Source of the DNA: Clostridium sp. chh4-2
GTDB taxonomy: Bacteria; Bacillota; Clostridia; Lachnospirales; Lachnospiraceae
Direction: 5' to 3'
Assembly: GCF_002899675.1 (NCBI RefSeq)
Contig: NZ_PKUU01000015.1
Coordinates: 1 to 64,000, forward strand
Length of the DNA stretch: 64,000 nt
The first letter of the stretch is position 1. Every line of letters starts with the position of its first letter. Positions 34,206-44,600 of this stretch are shown here, one piece after another. A program made the translations under genes and the position numbers. Under the pieces are notes generated by a model, which was given only the letters and a program-made list of their open reading frames with translations, was not told where the DNA came from and searched no databases.

Positions 34206-35345
34206 TTAATATTTACCATATTTTCTAACTGTTTCCAGCGCTTTTAAGTAATTTCCGGTTTTCGCTCCATACTGCACAGAGTTTGTTGAGCCAAATATAA
34301 ATCCCCCTCCCGGCATCAATGTTTCCAAGTTTCTTCTGACTTCCTGCTCTGTCTCTCTCAGCGTACCCTGCACCAGCGTTTCACACTGTACGCCGGTCCA
34401 AAGCGTAAGCCGGTCCCCATAGAGTTCTTTTACTCTGCGGTTATCCATACCTGCGGATTCCTGAATGGACTGGTAGCCGGCATATCCGGATTCTATGTAA
34501 TCGTCAAGAATGTCCCATATCTTTCCGCAGCAATGAAAGAACGGAATCATATCATTTTCCTTCATAGTGTTATTTACCCTTTTCATCAAGGGAAAGAAAA
34601 TCTCTCTTAATGTAACCGGCGAAACAATGCATCCGCTGTTCATCCCAAAATCATGTCCCTGCATACCGATCAGCACGTTGCTTTTTGCACAGCGTTCGAT
34701 TATTTTTTTGTTATAATAAGCTGCTGCGTCTAAAAGCTTCATTATCTCTTCTTTCTCTGATGCCAGAATCATCATCTGGTGGGTATAGTCCCCTTGAAAT
34801 GGTTCCATGAGACATTTATATATATCAATACTCCTGCATAAGACGGCTCTTTCGCCGCCATATTTTTGTCCGAAGTAATCGATCAGTTCAAATTGTGAGT
34901 CTTCCAAATGATCCGCCCGCTCATAAAGCCTTTCAATATCCTCTTCCGATATTTCCTCTCTTCCCTCTTCCCAATGCACGCATTGGATGGAATCGTTGCT
35001 GGCCGCATAGCGGTAAACTCTCCCATGCCGGTCCTTCCATAATCCATCATCCGACGGCACAGGCCGGTCTTTGGGGCGGTACCCTTTGGGCGGAACCAGC
35101 TCCACTGTCACTAAATCATAATCTAATTTTTCTATCAATTCCGAATAATCGTCTTTTATGCTTTCCACCACCTCATCCCTGCGCCCATCCCAATAGGCTA
35201 ACGTTGTGGCTTTTCTGTTTCTGAAATACGTTTCCCTTCCGATGATCTCCCTCACATGATCATGGTCAATTCCCCACTCCCCTATGGGAACCTGGTCCGG
35301 TTCTCTGTGCATAATCGTTTCTATTACCCGTTCTTTAGAATTCAT
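34206..35345 (-). CDS. Uroporphyrinogen decarboxylase (URO-D) family protein
   Basis: TIM-barrel protein of the URO-D/cobalamin methyltransferase superfamily, about 379 residues. The ATG at 35345 is favoured by a GGAGG 7 nt upstream; this gives an 11-bp overlap with the GH92 gene. A FHCCGK segment (His-x-Cys-like metal site of the methyltransferase branch) and SPVTLREIFFPLMKRV are visible. No haem or corrinoid genes are nearby, so haem biosynthesis is unlikely. Relatives are frequent in clostridial glycan loci with unknown function. It is the last gene of the GH42-GH92-URO-D unit. Confidence 0.85.
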   Translation of the reverse strand: MNSKERVIETIMHREPDQVPIGEWGIDHDHVREIIGRETYFRNRKATTLAYWDGRRDEVVESIKDDYSELIEKLDYDLVTVELVPPKGYRPKDRPVPSDDGLWKDRHGRVYRYAASNDSIQCVHWEEGREEISEEDIERLYERADHLEDSQFELIDYFGQKYGGERAVLCRSIDIYKCLMEPFQGDYTHQMMILASEKEEIMKLLDAAAYYNKKIIERCAKSNVLIGMQGHDFGMNSGCIVSPVTLREIFFPLMKRVNNTMKENDMIPFFHCCGKIWDILDDYIESGYAGYQSIQESAGMDNRRVKELYGDRLTLWTGVQCETLVQGTLRETEQEVRRNLETLMPGGGFIFGSTNSVQYGAKTGNYLKALETVRKYGKY

Positions 35346-37494
35346 AACCATTCCTCCAAAAATTCCCCGGCCGTTCTGACAATTCAAAGGTTATTACGCC
35401 TCCGCCCGCTATTTCATCATGTTCTACCCAGGGCCGTGATAAATCCTGTCCGTTTATCCATGCCCCTGCAATGTATTTTTTACCTTCTGCCTTATTTTTC
35501 ACTTCTATTCTGAGTTCTTTACCGCTGTTTCCCAGCCGGATTACCGTCAGATCAAAAACCGGCGCGCACAGCAGATACCTGGTCTGTCCCATCAGCGGAT
35601 AGAGCCCCATGGCAGCGCACATATAGAATGCGCTTTGACATCCCATATCCTCATTATCCGAAAGCCCTTTCCGGCCGGGCGAAAAATACTTCTCCATGCA
35701 TTCCCTTACTCTCTCACAAGCCTTATCCGGCCTTCCCGCAAACAGATACAGCCACGGAACATGCAGCATTATCTCCTTGGAACGATAATGGCCTTCATCA
35801 AAAAAGCGGTCAAGATGTTCTGTAAACGCCTCATTTCCCCCATGCCGCCGCACCAGTTCAGGAAAATCCTGCCAGGCATGAAATGACCAGCAAAGGCTGT
35901 ATGCCTCATAAAAATAGGGGTCAAAAGAGTGATGGGAATGGTAATACCGTTTCGGATCAAACGGCTCCACCCAGCTTCCGTCCTGATTTTTAGGAGCAAA
36001 ACATTTTAAATCATCTCTCCATAAATTCCAGATTTTTTCAGATTCCTTCTCATATTTTTCCCAAATCTCATCATGTCCCAAAGCCTGAGCCAGTTTGCCA
36101 ATACACCAGTCCTGATAGGTGTACTCTAAATGTTTGGACACACAGTTTCGCGGCACATCGGTAGAAAGATAACCCAATTGGTCATAGTCCTCCGTAAATC
36201 TCCCGTACAGCCATGTATCGGGAGACTTTTCCTCATGATTTTTTCTCATAAACCGGAGGGCTTTCTCATAGTCGATCCCTTCAATCCCTTTTCTTTTCGC
36301 TTCCGAAAACAGTACGTCCGCCGAACTTCCTCCCTGTATCATTGCGCTGTGTCCGGCAATCCAGGCATCCGGCAGCCATCCGGTTTTATCCGCGATATCC
36401 AAAAGGCAGTTCAGCATATCCCGCTCCAGCTCCGGATCAAACAGGGTTATGAGAGAATTGGCATTTCTCACACTATCCCATAAACAGTAATAGTCATTAA
36501 AATGCCTCACTCCGCTTTTCCATCCCGGAAATTCCTGATCTGTCCCCAGATCCGACGGTCCTGCCAGCAGTCTGGCAAACAGCGAATAGAATAATTCCTT
36601 TTGTTCCTCACTTCCTCCGTCTACATGGATTCTTTGCAATGACTTTTCCCAAACATTAAGCGCTTCCTCGTGAATATCGTCAAACGGCCGGGACGCTTCC
36701 TCTGTTATATAATTCCTGGCATTCGCTATGCTGACAAATGAGATTCCCACGGAAAAGCAGATATCATTCCGCTCAAATAAAACGGTGGCGAAACAGTTTT
36801 CACCATATACGGATCTCATCGGATAAATACCACGGTTATTCCCCAGCATGCATTTCTCCATAGGAGCATCAAATTTAACGGCAAAATATACGGAATATGG
36901 AAATTGATGCCCCCATCCTCCCACAAAATCCCCTCTGCCTATGATCTCCGTATCCGAAAAATGTTCTACAAAACCGCCGACGCTTGCGCCCGTACCGTCA
37001 ATTCCGATATGTCCCCTGCCCGGCATTGATTCACCAGGCAGTTTTCCGGCAGTCTGGATCACGGAACCTGCGTCAATCATTATATTGCTGCTCCCGGTTT
37101 GGGGAAATAAATAGCGATGGCATCCAACATGATGCGTGGCAGTCAGTTCAATCTCTATGTTGTTTCTCGTCACCGCATGATAGTATCCTGCATGCGCCTC
37201 TTCCAACTCCAATTCCATATACGGCGCATGCGCTGTGGGTTCACCTATATATGGTGTAATTCCCACATTGCCATATCGCCCTCCTCCCCCGCTGCCTCCT
37301 ATGTGAGTATGGCTGAAGCATTTCACCGGACGGCCTGTTGTATATCCCCCCGTACTTTGGGGATATATCATATCCGCCCCCATTCGTACAACGCCGTAAG
37401 GCAGGTAGGGGCCGCTGAAAAAATTGCCTTTGCGGTCTACTCCCATAAAAGGATCGGCAAAGGCTGCATGTTCATATTCCTTATAGTCTTTCAT
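35335..37494 (-). CDS. GH92 family alpha-mannosidase-like glycoside hydrolase
   Basis: 719-residue calcium-dependent exo-alpha-mannosidase family protein. Family signatures visible are HTHIGGSGGGGRYGN near residue 65, CLWDSVRNANSL in the middle, GGSSADVLFSEA, HLEYTYQDWCIGKLA, and SDNEDMGCQSAFYMCAAMGLYPL near the end. It has no signal peptide, whereas many GH92 enzymes are secreted; this one should act on imported oligosaccharides. It overlaps the GH42 gene by 14 bp and the URO-D-like gene by 11 bp, so it lies in the middle of a tight operon. Confidence 0.92.
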   Translation of the reverse strand: MKDYKEYEHAAFADPFMGVDRKGNFFSGPYLPYGVVRMGADMIYPQSTGGYTTGRPVKCFSHTHIGGSGGGGRYGNVGITPYIGEPTAHAPYMELELEEAHAGYYHAVTRNNIEIELTATHHVGCHRYLFPQTGSSNIMIDAGSVIQTAGKLPGESMPGRGHIGIDGTGASVGGFVEHFSDTEIIGRGDFVGGWGHQFPYSVYFAVKFDAPMEKCMLGNNRGIYPMRSVYGENCFATVLFERNDICFSVGISFVSIANARNYITEEASRPFDDIHEEALNVWEKSLQRIHVDGGSEEQKELFYSLFARLLAGPSDLGTDQEFPGWKSGVRHFNDYYCLWDSVRNANSLITLFDPELERDMLNCLLDIADKTGWLPDAWIAGHSAMIQGGSSADVLFSEAKRKGIEGIDYEKALRFMRKNHEEKSPDTWLYGRFTEDYDQLGYLSTDVPRNCVSKHLEYTYQDWCIGKLAQALGHDEIWEKYEKESEKIWNLWRDDLKCFAPKNQDGSWVEPFDPKRYYHSHHSFDPYFYEAYSLCWSFHAWQDFPELVRRHGGNEAFTEHLDRFFDEGHYRSKEIMLHVPWLYLFAGRPDKACERVRECMEKYFSPGRKGLSDNEDMGCQSAFYMCAAMGLYPLMGQTRYLLCAPVFDLTVIRLGNSGKELRIEVKNKAEGKKYIAGAWINGQDLSRPWVEHDEIAGGGVITFELSERPGNFWRNGYEF

Positions 37495-39586
37495 CCGCTT
37501 TTCTCCTTGAAATTATTAAACTGCTTAATGGACCGACCTCCTGAATGCCTCCGCATTCTCTTTCTCCCTCGTCGGCCAACTCCTCCCACACTCCGTTTAA
37601 GTTTAATTCCACCTTGATATTCCGGCTGAAATTAGTTACAAAAACGATTTCTTCCCGATCGTTTACTAAGGTCCGAATGGAGAGGTTATCACTGATTTTG
37701 CTGATTTCTACCACCGGCATTACGCCTGCTTTCCTGATAAGTTCCTGATACAGGCGGATATATGTTTTTCTTTTTTCACTGGCTTCCATTTCTTTTTGCC
37801 GGTCCGGTATTTTATCATACTTTCCTGCTCCCATAGAGAAAAACAGCCCTGGAACGGTTCCAATCAGATATGCCCTCCCCTTCCCAAAATCATGGGATAC
37901 TCCGCACACACTGCCTTCCTGATCCTTCATCAGCGCTTCGCCGCCTTCTAACCGGTATGTCTGCTTCAAATAAGTTCCATAACCGCATAATTCATCTTTC
38001 CCGGCCTTTATCGTAACAGGAAAATCCGCCGGAGTATTGAAGTAGATATCTTCCCTGGCCCCAAATACCTGGTCTAACCCGGCTCCCGGCTGTCTCTCAT
38101 ACAGCCACCCAAGTTCATCCACATAACCGGGCCTGCCTTCACAGATCAGGGTTCCGCCGTTTTTTACAAATTCCTTGAGCCGGATTCCCACCTCACGCGA
38201 AATCAGATAAGCCATTGGAATTACAATGACCCGGTAGGCGTTAAGATTCTGGCCTTTCATCATCTCCTCATCCATTACATCAGCCATATAACCGGCACTC
38301 GATATTATGGCCTTGGTTCCATGTACGGCTAAAATGCTTTCGTCTCCGTAACCCGCCTCTTTTCCAAGCCATATGTTTTCCGTCGGATAGTATAGCAAAA
38401 TCTGCGCCTTGCCCGGCGAAGCGCTTAGAATACGGTTCTCATACCGGTTCATCAGCCGCTCTACCTTTTTTGGAATTTCTGAATAGGCCAGTTCGCTCTC
38501 ATCTATGCGGAAAAAGGTCTGGGAACCTGTAAATTTATGCGGCTGTTCGTATTTTGGAGCCTTGTGCCGGAAATAAAAAATAGCTTTCGATCCCGCGCTT
38601 ATTAAATCCAGGACACACAGCTCCATCATTTTACAATCAACCGGTATACGGCAGTATGTGCCGTACTGCCCCGCAGGCGTCTCTCCAATCCATAAATCTT
38701 TTTTCTGGATTCCTGCAATCGTCCTGGAATAGTCCAGGATCAGGCCCTGATAATATCCGGGCTCCTGATATGTAGACGAATAGATATCAATCACAACAAG
38801 ATCACAGGGCTCTGCAATCCGGTAATGGGAGCCCATCATATTCGGAGTTCCATAGCTGTTATGAAATACCGGTTTATCGGAATATTGTTTAATAATTTGT
38901 ACCGAACGCTTTACCAACTCCTCAATCGACCAGTTCTGATATGCCCTGCTCATGAGATAGTGTGGGGTAATTCCCTTTGTAGGGGCGCCCTCCCGGGAAT
39001 TGTAAGGATATATTTCTTCAAAAGAATGATAGCAGACACCCCACTCCGCATTTAACTTCCCGAGATTCTCACCGTAGCGTTCCCGCAGCCATTTTCTGAA
39101 ACGTTTTCTGGTCGAATCGCAGTCACAGACCGGAACATTATATCGTATCTCATTCCCTATCTGAAAACTGCAGACCACCGGATTTCCGGCATAATGTGTC
39201 ACAATTTCAGCGATAAATGCTTCCATATACGTTCTGTATTCCATATGGTCAAAACAAGCGCTCTGTACACGTCTTTTACTGGTGCTGCCTTCGGTATCCC
39301 TCATTTTCAGATCAGGATATTTGTAATACAGCCAGAATGGCGTATCATTAATTCCAATTCCCATGCACACCTTCATGCCGCTCTCTCCGGCCAGCCTGAC
39401 AAATTCATCCAGTTCTTCAAAATCATACTGACCTTCCTCAGGTTCAATGACAGACCACCCCGGCCAGATTTCCGCCGTGCGCACGTAATTGATCCCTAAC
39501 CCCTGCATTAACCGAAAATTGCGGCTGAACTCTTCTTTGGGATACGCGTAATGGTAGTAGGTATTGCCTTGAATAAATTGTCTCAT
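37481..39586 (-). CDS. GH42 family beta-galactosidase-like enzyme
   Basis: Retaining glycosidase of the GH42 family, 701 residues, cytoplasmic. The TIM barrel (residues about 1-390) contains the acid/base Asn145-Glu146 in FQIGNEIRYN and the probable nucleophile Glu302 in DLWIGETPAGQ. Cysteines in CDCDS near 155 resemble the zinc-binding cysteines known in some members. A trimerisation/flavodoxin-like domain (VIVIPMAYLISREV) and a C-terminal beta domain follow. GGGGGAG lies before the ATG. It heads the unit GH42-GH92-URO-D, upstream of the Lpl-type operon on the same strand. Confidence 0.92.
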   Translation of the reverse strand: MRQFIQGNTYYHYAYPKEEFSRNFRLMQGLGINYVRTAEIWPGWSVIEPEEGQYDFEELDEFVRLAGESGMKVCMGIGINDTPFWLYYKYPDLKMRDTEGSTSKRRVQSACFDHMEYRTYMEAFIAEIVTHYAGNPVVCSFQIGNEIRYNVPVCDCDSTRKRFRKWLRERYGENLGKLNAEWGVCYHSFEEIYPYNSREGAPTKGITPHYLMSRAYQNWSIEELVKRSVQIIKQYSDKPVFHNSYGTPNMMGSHYRIAEPCDLVVIDIYSSTYQEPGYYQGLILDYSRTIAGIQKKDLWIGETPAGQYGTYCRIPVDCKMMELCVLDLISAGSKAIFYFRHKAPKYEQPHKFTGSQTFFRIDESELAYSEIPKKVERLMNRYENRILSASPGKAQILLYYPTENIWLGKEAGYGDESILAVHGTKAIISSAGYMADVMDEEMMKGQNLNAYRVIVIPMAYLISREVGIRLKEFVKNGGTLICEGRPGYVDELGWLYERQPGAGLDQVFGAREDIYFNTPADFPVTIKAGKDELCGYGTYLKQTYRLEGGEALMKDQEGSVCGVSHDFGKGRAYLIGTVPGLFFSMGAGKYDKIPDRQKEMEASEKRKTYIRLYQELIRKAGVMPVVEISKISDNLSIRTLVNDREEIVFVTNFSRNIKVELNLNGVWEELADEGERECGGIQEVGPLSSLIISRRKADERL

Positions 39587-40144
39587 AATCTCCCCCGTCT
39601 CCTGATATTATTTTCTTGCTCTTTTATTGTATCCGGGCCGGTATTCTGCCATCAACCTGCAGAATTTTATAATTTACGTTAATATTTGACATATTGACAG
39701 ACGGCTTGGCTAAACGGCTTCGCCGGAGATCCTTTGGACAATTCCAGAATGAACCATATGGCAAGAAGGACCGGATTCTGCCAGAAAGCGGACTCCAGTC
39801 CTTCTTTATTAATCGCTATACCATCTTTTTTTAATAATAATGTGATTTTAATCACTAAAATATTAATAATTATGTGATTAAGAAACGCTAAATCTTCAAT
39901 AAAAGAGTGAAGCGATGTGTTGAATATTCCCCTATTCATGGCAGATCAAACAGACAGGCTGATTGGCCTGGCATTGGAACAGAGAAACTTGAATGTATAT
40001 AATGAAATAGACAATTAAGACAATTAAAATTACGATTAAAATTCCTGGAAATAACTAATCCTTTGATTGCCTATTTGCTGTAATCTTGGTAAAATAAAAT
40101 TAGAAAGACCAGTCGATCCCTCAACCGCAAAGGAGGATATATTT
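39587..40144. other. 558-bp AT-rich intergenic region
   Basis: Between divergent GH42 and the small-protein pair. No convincing gene is present. On the plus strand a stretch near 39690-39825 reads like a short coding fragment (DGLAKRLRRRSFGQF, ending at stops near 39825), and 39938-40018 encodes 26 residues (MADQTDRLIGLAL onward). These may be gene debris. A minus-strand frame of 86 residues at 39679-39939 has no recognisable family. The promoters of both flanking units must lie here. Confidence 0.4.
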
Positions 40145-40390
40145 ATGAGTAAACTAATCAACTCAGCCAATGAATTTATCAAACAGTGCCAGTGGACGGA
40201 TATCGCTCTTTTGAAGTTCTGCTTGTGTGCTTTAGGTATCATGATCGGATTGGGTGTTTCAAAAAACAAGAAGAAACCGGTGTTCATCACAGCATTTGCT
40301 GTTTTTATCATCACCTATATTCCATTAATGGCGAAGTATCTTCTTGTTGTTAAACGTTATTTTACTGACTGTATGGAGGACTCGTTATGA
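40145..40390 (+). CDS. Small two-helix membrane protein
   Basis: 81-residue protein with two hydrophobic helices (about residues 27-40 and 48-65) and a basic loop KNKKK between them. AAAGGAGG lies 8 nt before the ATG at 40145, an excellent site. Similar small clostridial proteins are sometimes labelled phosphate-transporter permease, but I see no transporter signature and the function is unknown. Its TGA overlaps the next ATG (ATGA), so the two are translated together. Confidence 0.75.
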   Translation: MSKLINSANEFIKQCQWTDIALLKFCLCALGIMIGLGVSKNKKKPVFITAFAVFIITYIPLMAKYLLVVKRYFTDCMEDSL

Positions 40391-40617
40391 ACCCAATGAT
40401 ACTACTTCAATTTCAAGGAGCTTGGGAACGCTTTAAGAATCAGCATCCCAAGTTCCCATTATTTATGAAAGCCGTTTCAAACAATGCTCTAATGGAAAAC
40501 AGCGTGATCGAGATCACGGTTACCACCCCTGAGGGCAAATCATTTCAGTCGAATTTAAAGCTGTCTGCCGATGATCTTGAAATGTTTGAGCAGCTGAAAC
40601 AATTATTAGGAAAATAA
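40387..40617 (+). CDS. Small hypothetical cytoplasmic protein
   Basis: 76 residues, overlapping the upstream membrane protein gene by 4 bp. It has an N-terminal helix (LLQFQGAWERFKNQHPKF), a central beta segment (VIEITVTTPEGKSFQSNLKL) and a C-terminal acidic helix (DLEMFEQLKQLL). The family is not recognised. The strict coupling suggests that it works with the two-helix protein. Confidence 0.75.
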   Translation: MNPMILLQFQGAWERFKNQHPKFPLFMKAVSNNALMENSVIEITVTTPEGKSFQSNLKLSADDLEMFEQLKQLLGK

Positions 40618-40656
40618 ATCAGAAAATATTAGGAAAACGGATGGAACGCTTTAATT

Positions 40657-41535
40657 ATGAACTACCTTGAAAAACACCCCATGATCATGATTGTGATCGG
40701 CATCATCGGAATCTCATTGTCGGCAATCTTTGTAAAATACTCTCAGGCCCCATCGGTGGTCACAGCAGCTTACCGCCTGCTTTGGACTGTACTGCTCATG
40801 TCGCCGGTGGTTCTGTTTAAGAAAAACAGGAGAGAGGAACTGTTCTCCACCAGTCCCAAAACCGTGGCTTTATGTGCGGTCAGCGGGATTTTTCTCGCTC
40901 TTCATTTTGCGATTTGGTTTGAATCCTTAAAGCATACATCCGTGGCCAGTTCCACCACAATCGTATGTACAGAGGTAATCTGGGTGGCGTTGGGATTCTG
41001 TCTTTTTATGAAAGGAAAGATATCAACCGCCGCAGTGATTGCCATACTCATTACCATTGCCGGAAGCATTTTAATCGCTTTATCCGACTCGACATCCGGC
41101 GGCGGACATCTGTATGGGGACGTTCTGGCATTTGCGGCCGCGGTTTCGGTGGCTGTCTATACATTGATTGGCCGGGCGGCACGGACGACTACTTCGACCA
41201 CCATATACACTTATATTGTATACATATTCTCAGCCATTACGCTGGTTTTAATCGCCGCGGCGCAGAGAATGCCGCTGACCGGGTATGGGAGCAGCGGAAT
41301 TATTGTTGGTCTTTTGCTCAGTATATTTTCTACAATCCTTGGACACAGCATTTTCAGCTGGTGTTTAAAATTCCTGTCACCGGCCTTTGTTTCCGCCTCC
41401 AAACTGTGTGAGCCCGTGGTGGCCGCTCTGTTTGCAGCCGTTTTGTTTAACGAATTTCCAAAACCGCTTCAGATATTGGGCGGGGCTGTGATCATCGGAG
41501 GTGTTATCTACTATTCGAGAATAGAATCCCGGTAA
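40657..41535 (+). CDS. EamA/DMT family membrane transporter
   Basis: Ten-helix metabolite exporter of 292 residues with two EamA repeats, about 8-140 and 150-288 (for example SAIFVKYSQAPSVVTAAYRLLW and GHSIFSWCLKFLSPAFVSASKLCEPVVAALFAAVLF). It lies 39 bp after the small-protein pair on the same strand, ending at a strong bidirectional terminator. Substrate unknown. Confidence 0.9.
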   Translation: MNYLEKHPMIMIVIGIIGISLSAIFVKYSQAPSVVTAAYRLLWTVLLMSPVVLFKKNRREELFSTSPKTVALCAVSGIFLALHFAIWFESLKHTSVASSTTIVCTEVIWVALGFCLFMKGKISTAAVIAILITIAGSILIALSDSTSGGGHLYGDVLAFAAAVSVAVYTLIGRAARTTTSTTIYTYIVYIFSAITLVLIAAAQRMPLTGYGSSGIIVGLLLSIFSTILGHSIFSWCLKFLSPAFVSASKLCEPVVAALFAAVLFNEFPKPLQILGGAVIIGGVIYYSRIESR

Positions 41536-41566
41536 AAAGCTCTTTTTCATAAACGGTAAGATACAT

Positions 41567-41603
41567 AAAAAGGGACGCCAGCTTCTTCCCGGCGTCCCTT
41601 TTT
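41567..41603. terminator. Bidirectional rho-independent terminator
   Basis: Perfect 13-bp arms, AAAAAGGGACGCC (41567-41579) and GGCGTCCCTTTTT (41591-41603). It sits between the convergent EamA gene and the surface-protein gene and serves both. Confidence 0.85.
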
Positions 41604-41622
41604 CTAGCAAATCACAACTTAA

Positions 41623-44600
41623 TCAATTATTCTTTTCTTTCCCATTCCAAATGCCGTTTTTGTCCACATACCAGCCGTCGATCCATGCATCTGCGAGCAT
41701 AACCCCTCTTCTTCCGTCAGAAACAGGATTAAAGTAATACCATTTTCCGTTTATCTGCTGCCAGCCGGTTTTCATTCCGCTGTTAATATCCACATAAAAC
41801 CAGCCGTTATAATTTGCATCAAACAGGAAGCCTTCTTTCGCATACCCGTCCGCATCAAATGCAAACCACGCATTGTTGATCTGTTCCCACCGATAATATA
41901 CCATCACATTACCTTCCTGATCTGTTTCTTTGCGTCCCTGAGCCCAGGATGTTTCATTGGTATAATGCCAGCGCCATCCTATTTCGTCTCTAATCCATTG
42001 CCCTTTTGGTATAGGCACGTTATAATCACTGTCATCATCGGAAGAGTCTGTGTATTGGATTTTATTTTTAACTATATAATCCTCTACAGAAATCATTTTT
42101 TCACCGGTATAATTATCATGCAAAGCCGGAATATATTCCGCTTTCAATGTATAGGTGCCGGCTGAAGGATTTTTCCACACAGCGGATGCAGTTAATGTTC
42201 CCGCATTGACCGGGCTCTCTGCTATGACAGAATTATTCGCGCTGAACCGGATCTTCCCTGCCGGAATATCACCGTTTATCGTTCCGCTCACATTTGCCTG
42301 AAGAGCTATATCCTCTCCGGCTTTTCCTTCTGTAGGAGTTACATCCATTGACAGAGTTAAATGTTTCGGAAGAACTGTAATGGTTATGTCTTCTTTTGCT
42401 TCATCATATAACTCTCCATAGATGGCTGACGGTTTAAATGACATTCTGTATGTCTTCGTTACGCTGTCTTTGACCGTAGGCGCGACGGTGTCGTTATCCC
42501 ATTTGAAATCTCCGTCAAGAGGATCGCCATTTTCATCAAATGCTTCCCCTCCTTTCACCTTTGCCTCTGCCAAACTTTCCCCATAAGTAAGTTCCACTTC
42601 CGGCCAATTAACACTTGGAGTTATGGCAGGGCCTATCTCCACATATTGGGCAGGACCGGTTTTTTCATCCGCTCCGATGGTATTGATATAAATCCATAAA
42701 TTATAAACGGCATAATTTTCCAACCATACAGTGAAACACTTACCTCCCTTACGAATCATAATTCCCTCATCTAATTCAATTTCCTGTGGGAGTTCTGTAT
42801 ATTGGGGATCTTTACTATACTTTTTTTGGAGTTGAACTGCATGACAATGCTGCGCTGTTACCTCGTCTCTATCATTGCTGTCCATATTTTCAGTGGCTAA
42901 GGTAGATGCGGTCAGTATCCCTCCCTGTTCTGCCTGTATGGATGTTACTCCTGGTTTATCTCTAAAACCATTTGAAAGAATTGCAATACCTGTAGCCGAA
43001 GCATATCCGCCCTCATATAACTCATGGCCATCTGTAGTAGCAGAGGCCGTGATTACACCAGAATTTTTCAGGATTGAATCGCCGGAGGAATTCGAGATAT
43101 TAATCCCATAACTGTATCCTTCCAATGCAGTCGTTGTCAAATCTCCCTGATTGTCAAGAATAACTTCTCCGTTTCCATTCACTTCAAATCCGATGCCATA
43201 TTCCTGACTACCATTCTTTCCATAGTTTACAGCCTTTAAGTCCATATTTCCAATGTTTTGCATATAAATGTCATCCTTCGCCCGAACTGAAACGGCACAC
43301 GAATAATTGGACCAAAAGTAGTAATCTTCTTCAACGCTTGTATCCGGAATATTACCACCATAGGCAGTGGATTCTATAAAAACCGAACCCTCCTCATCAT
43401 TAGTCCATTGTTCTGCAATATTGTTTCCGTACAGTCCATAGACATCTCCATTTACCGCACTTGATGAAATGTCAAGCAGACCACGGTTTTTCATTCCTGC
43501 ACCATTGATTAAAATTCCGCTGACCTTTGATCCATACCAGGTTTTAATCGCTGTATTATCCACAGAGATTTTAATATTCCCTTCATTTTCAAACGGTTCT
43601 CTTGCGGGAATCTTATTGGTTCCGCACTGCACTCCATACATATTTACATATATATTTTCGTCAGAGACACATTTTATATCAATCTCTAAATCCGCATTAT
43701 TCTTAAAGCCGTCCGCAGAAAAAAATCCATTAATATCTCTACTGTAAAAATCACTATTATTCTCCATTACAATAGAAAGAAAATGTGAACTTGCATCACC
43801 TTTTTGAACCGTAATCCCACCGCCTGAATTTTTTACCGCTGAAAAAGAGCAATTTATATTATTTTCTACATGAATTGAATTTTCCCCATTCAGTATAATT
43901 GTAATTTCTTTGCGGTTAGCCAGTACTACAGCCTCGTCGCTGGGCGCCACGTCAATTTCTGTACTGATATTCACATTTGTCAATTCCAATTTTCCGCTTC
44001 CGGCATCCCAATAAATGCTATGATCGCCGTCCGTACCATAAACTACGGTTCCCTGGGCATCCACTTTTGCATATTTATTGACAGTATCCAATGTCAGCCC
44101 CGATATCATGATCTGGTCTGCTGAAGCAGCATAAAAATTGGCGCCTCCTAATTGAACCTTTACCTCAAGCGGCTTCGTACCGTCTTTCAATGAATACTCT
44201 TCCGGGATTACTGCTTCAAATATATATTCACCTTCATAGGCCCCTTCTTCCGGCAAATTATCACATTTCCACCCTTCTATATTTACCTCATCCGGCACCG
44301 TTTCTCCTCCATCGCGGACCTCAGCCTTTATTTTTTCCGGCAGCATAGAAGCTATAATGTCAAAATCCGCTTTATTTCTTTCATTAGCGCCGGGCAAAGC
44401 CAGAATACTGCCTGAAAGCATTTCCTGTTCATCGATCCATTCCCAGCCCGTAATTATCTTTCCTTTGGAATTAGGCAGCACCTCCACGGTTATCCTGGGG
44501 AGTTCTGCCGAAGCCAGCTCGTAGGTATCCCGGGCCAAAACGGCGTCAAATACATAGGTTCCCGGATTTTCACCGTCATACTCGTCACTTTCACTGAAAT

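Noticed and set aside
39679-39939. 86-residue minus-strand frame
   Set aside because: No ribosome-binding site, no recognisable family, low-complexity AT-rich sequence; treated as intergenic.
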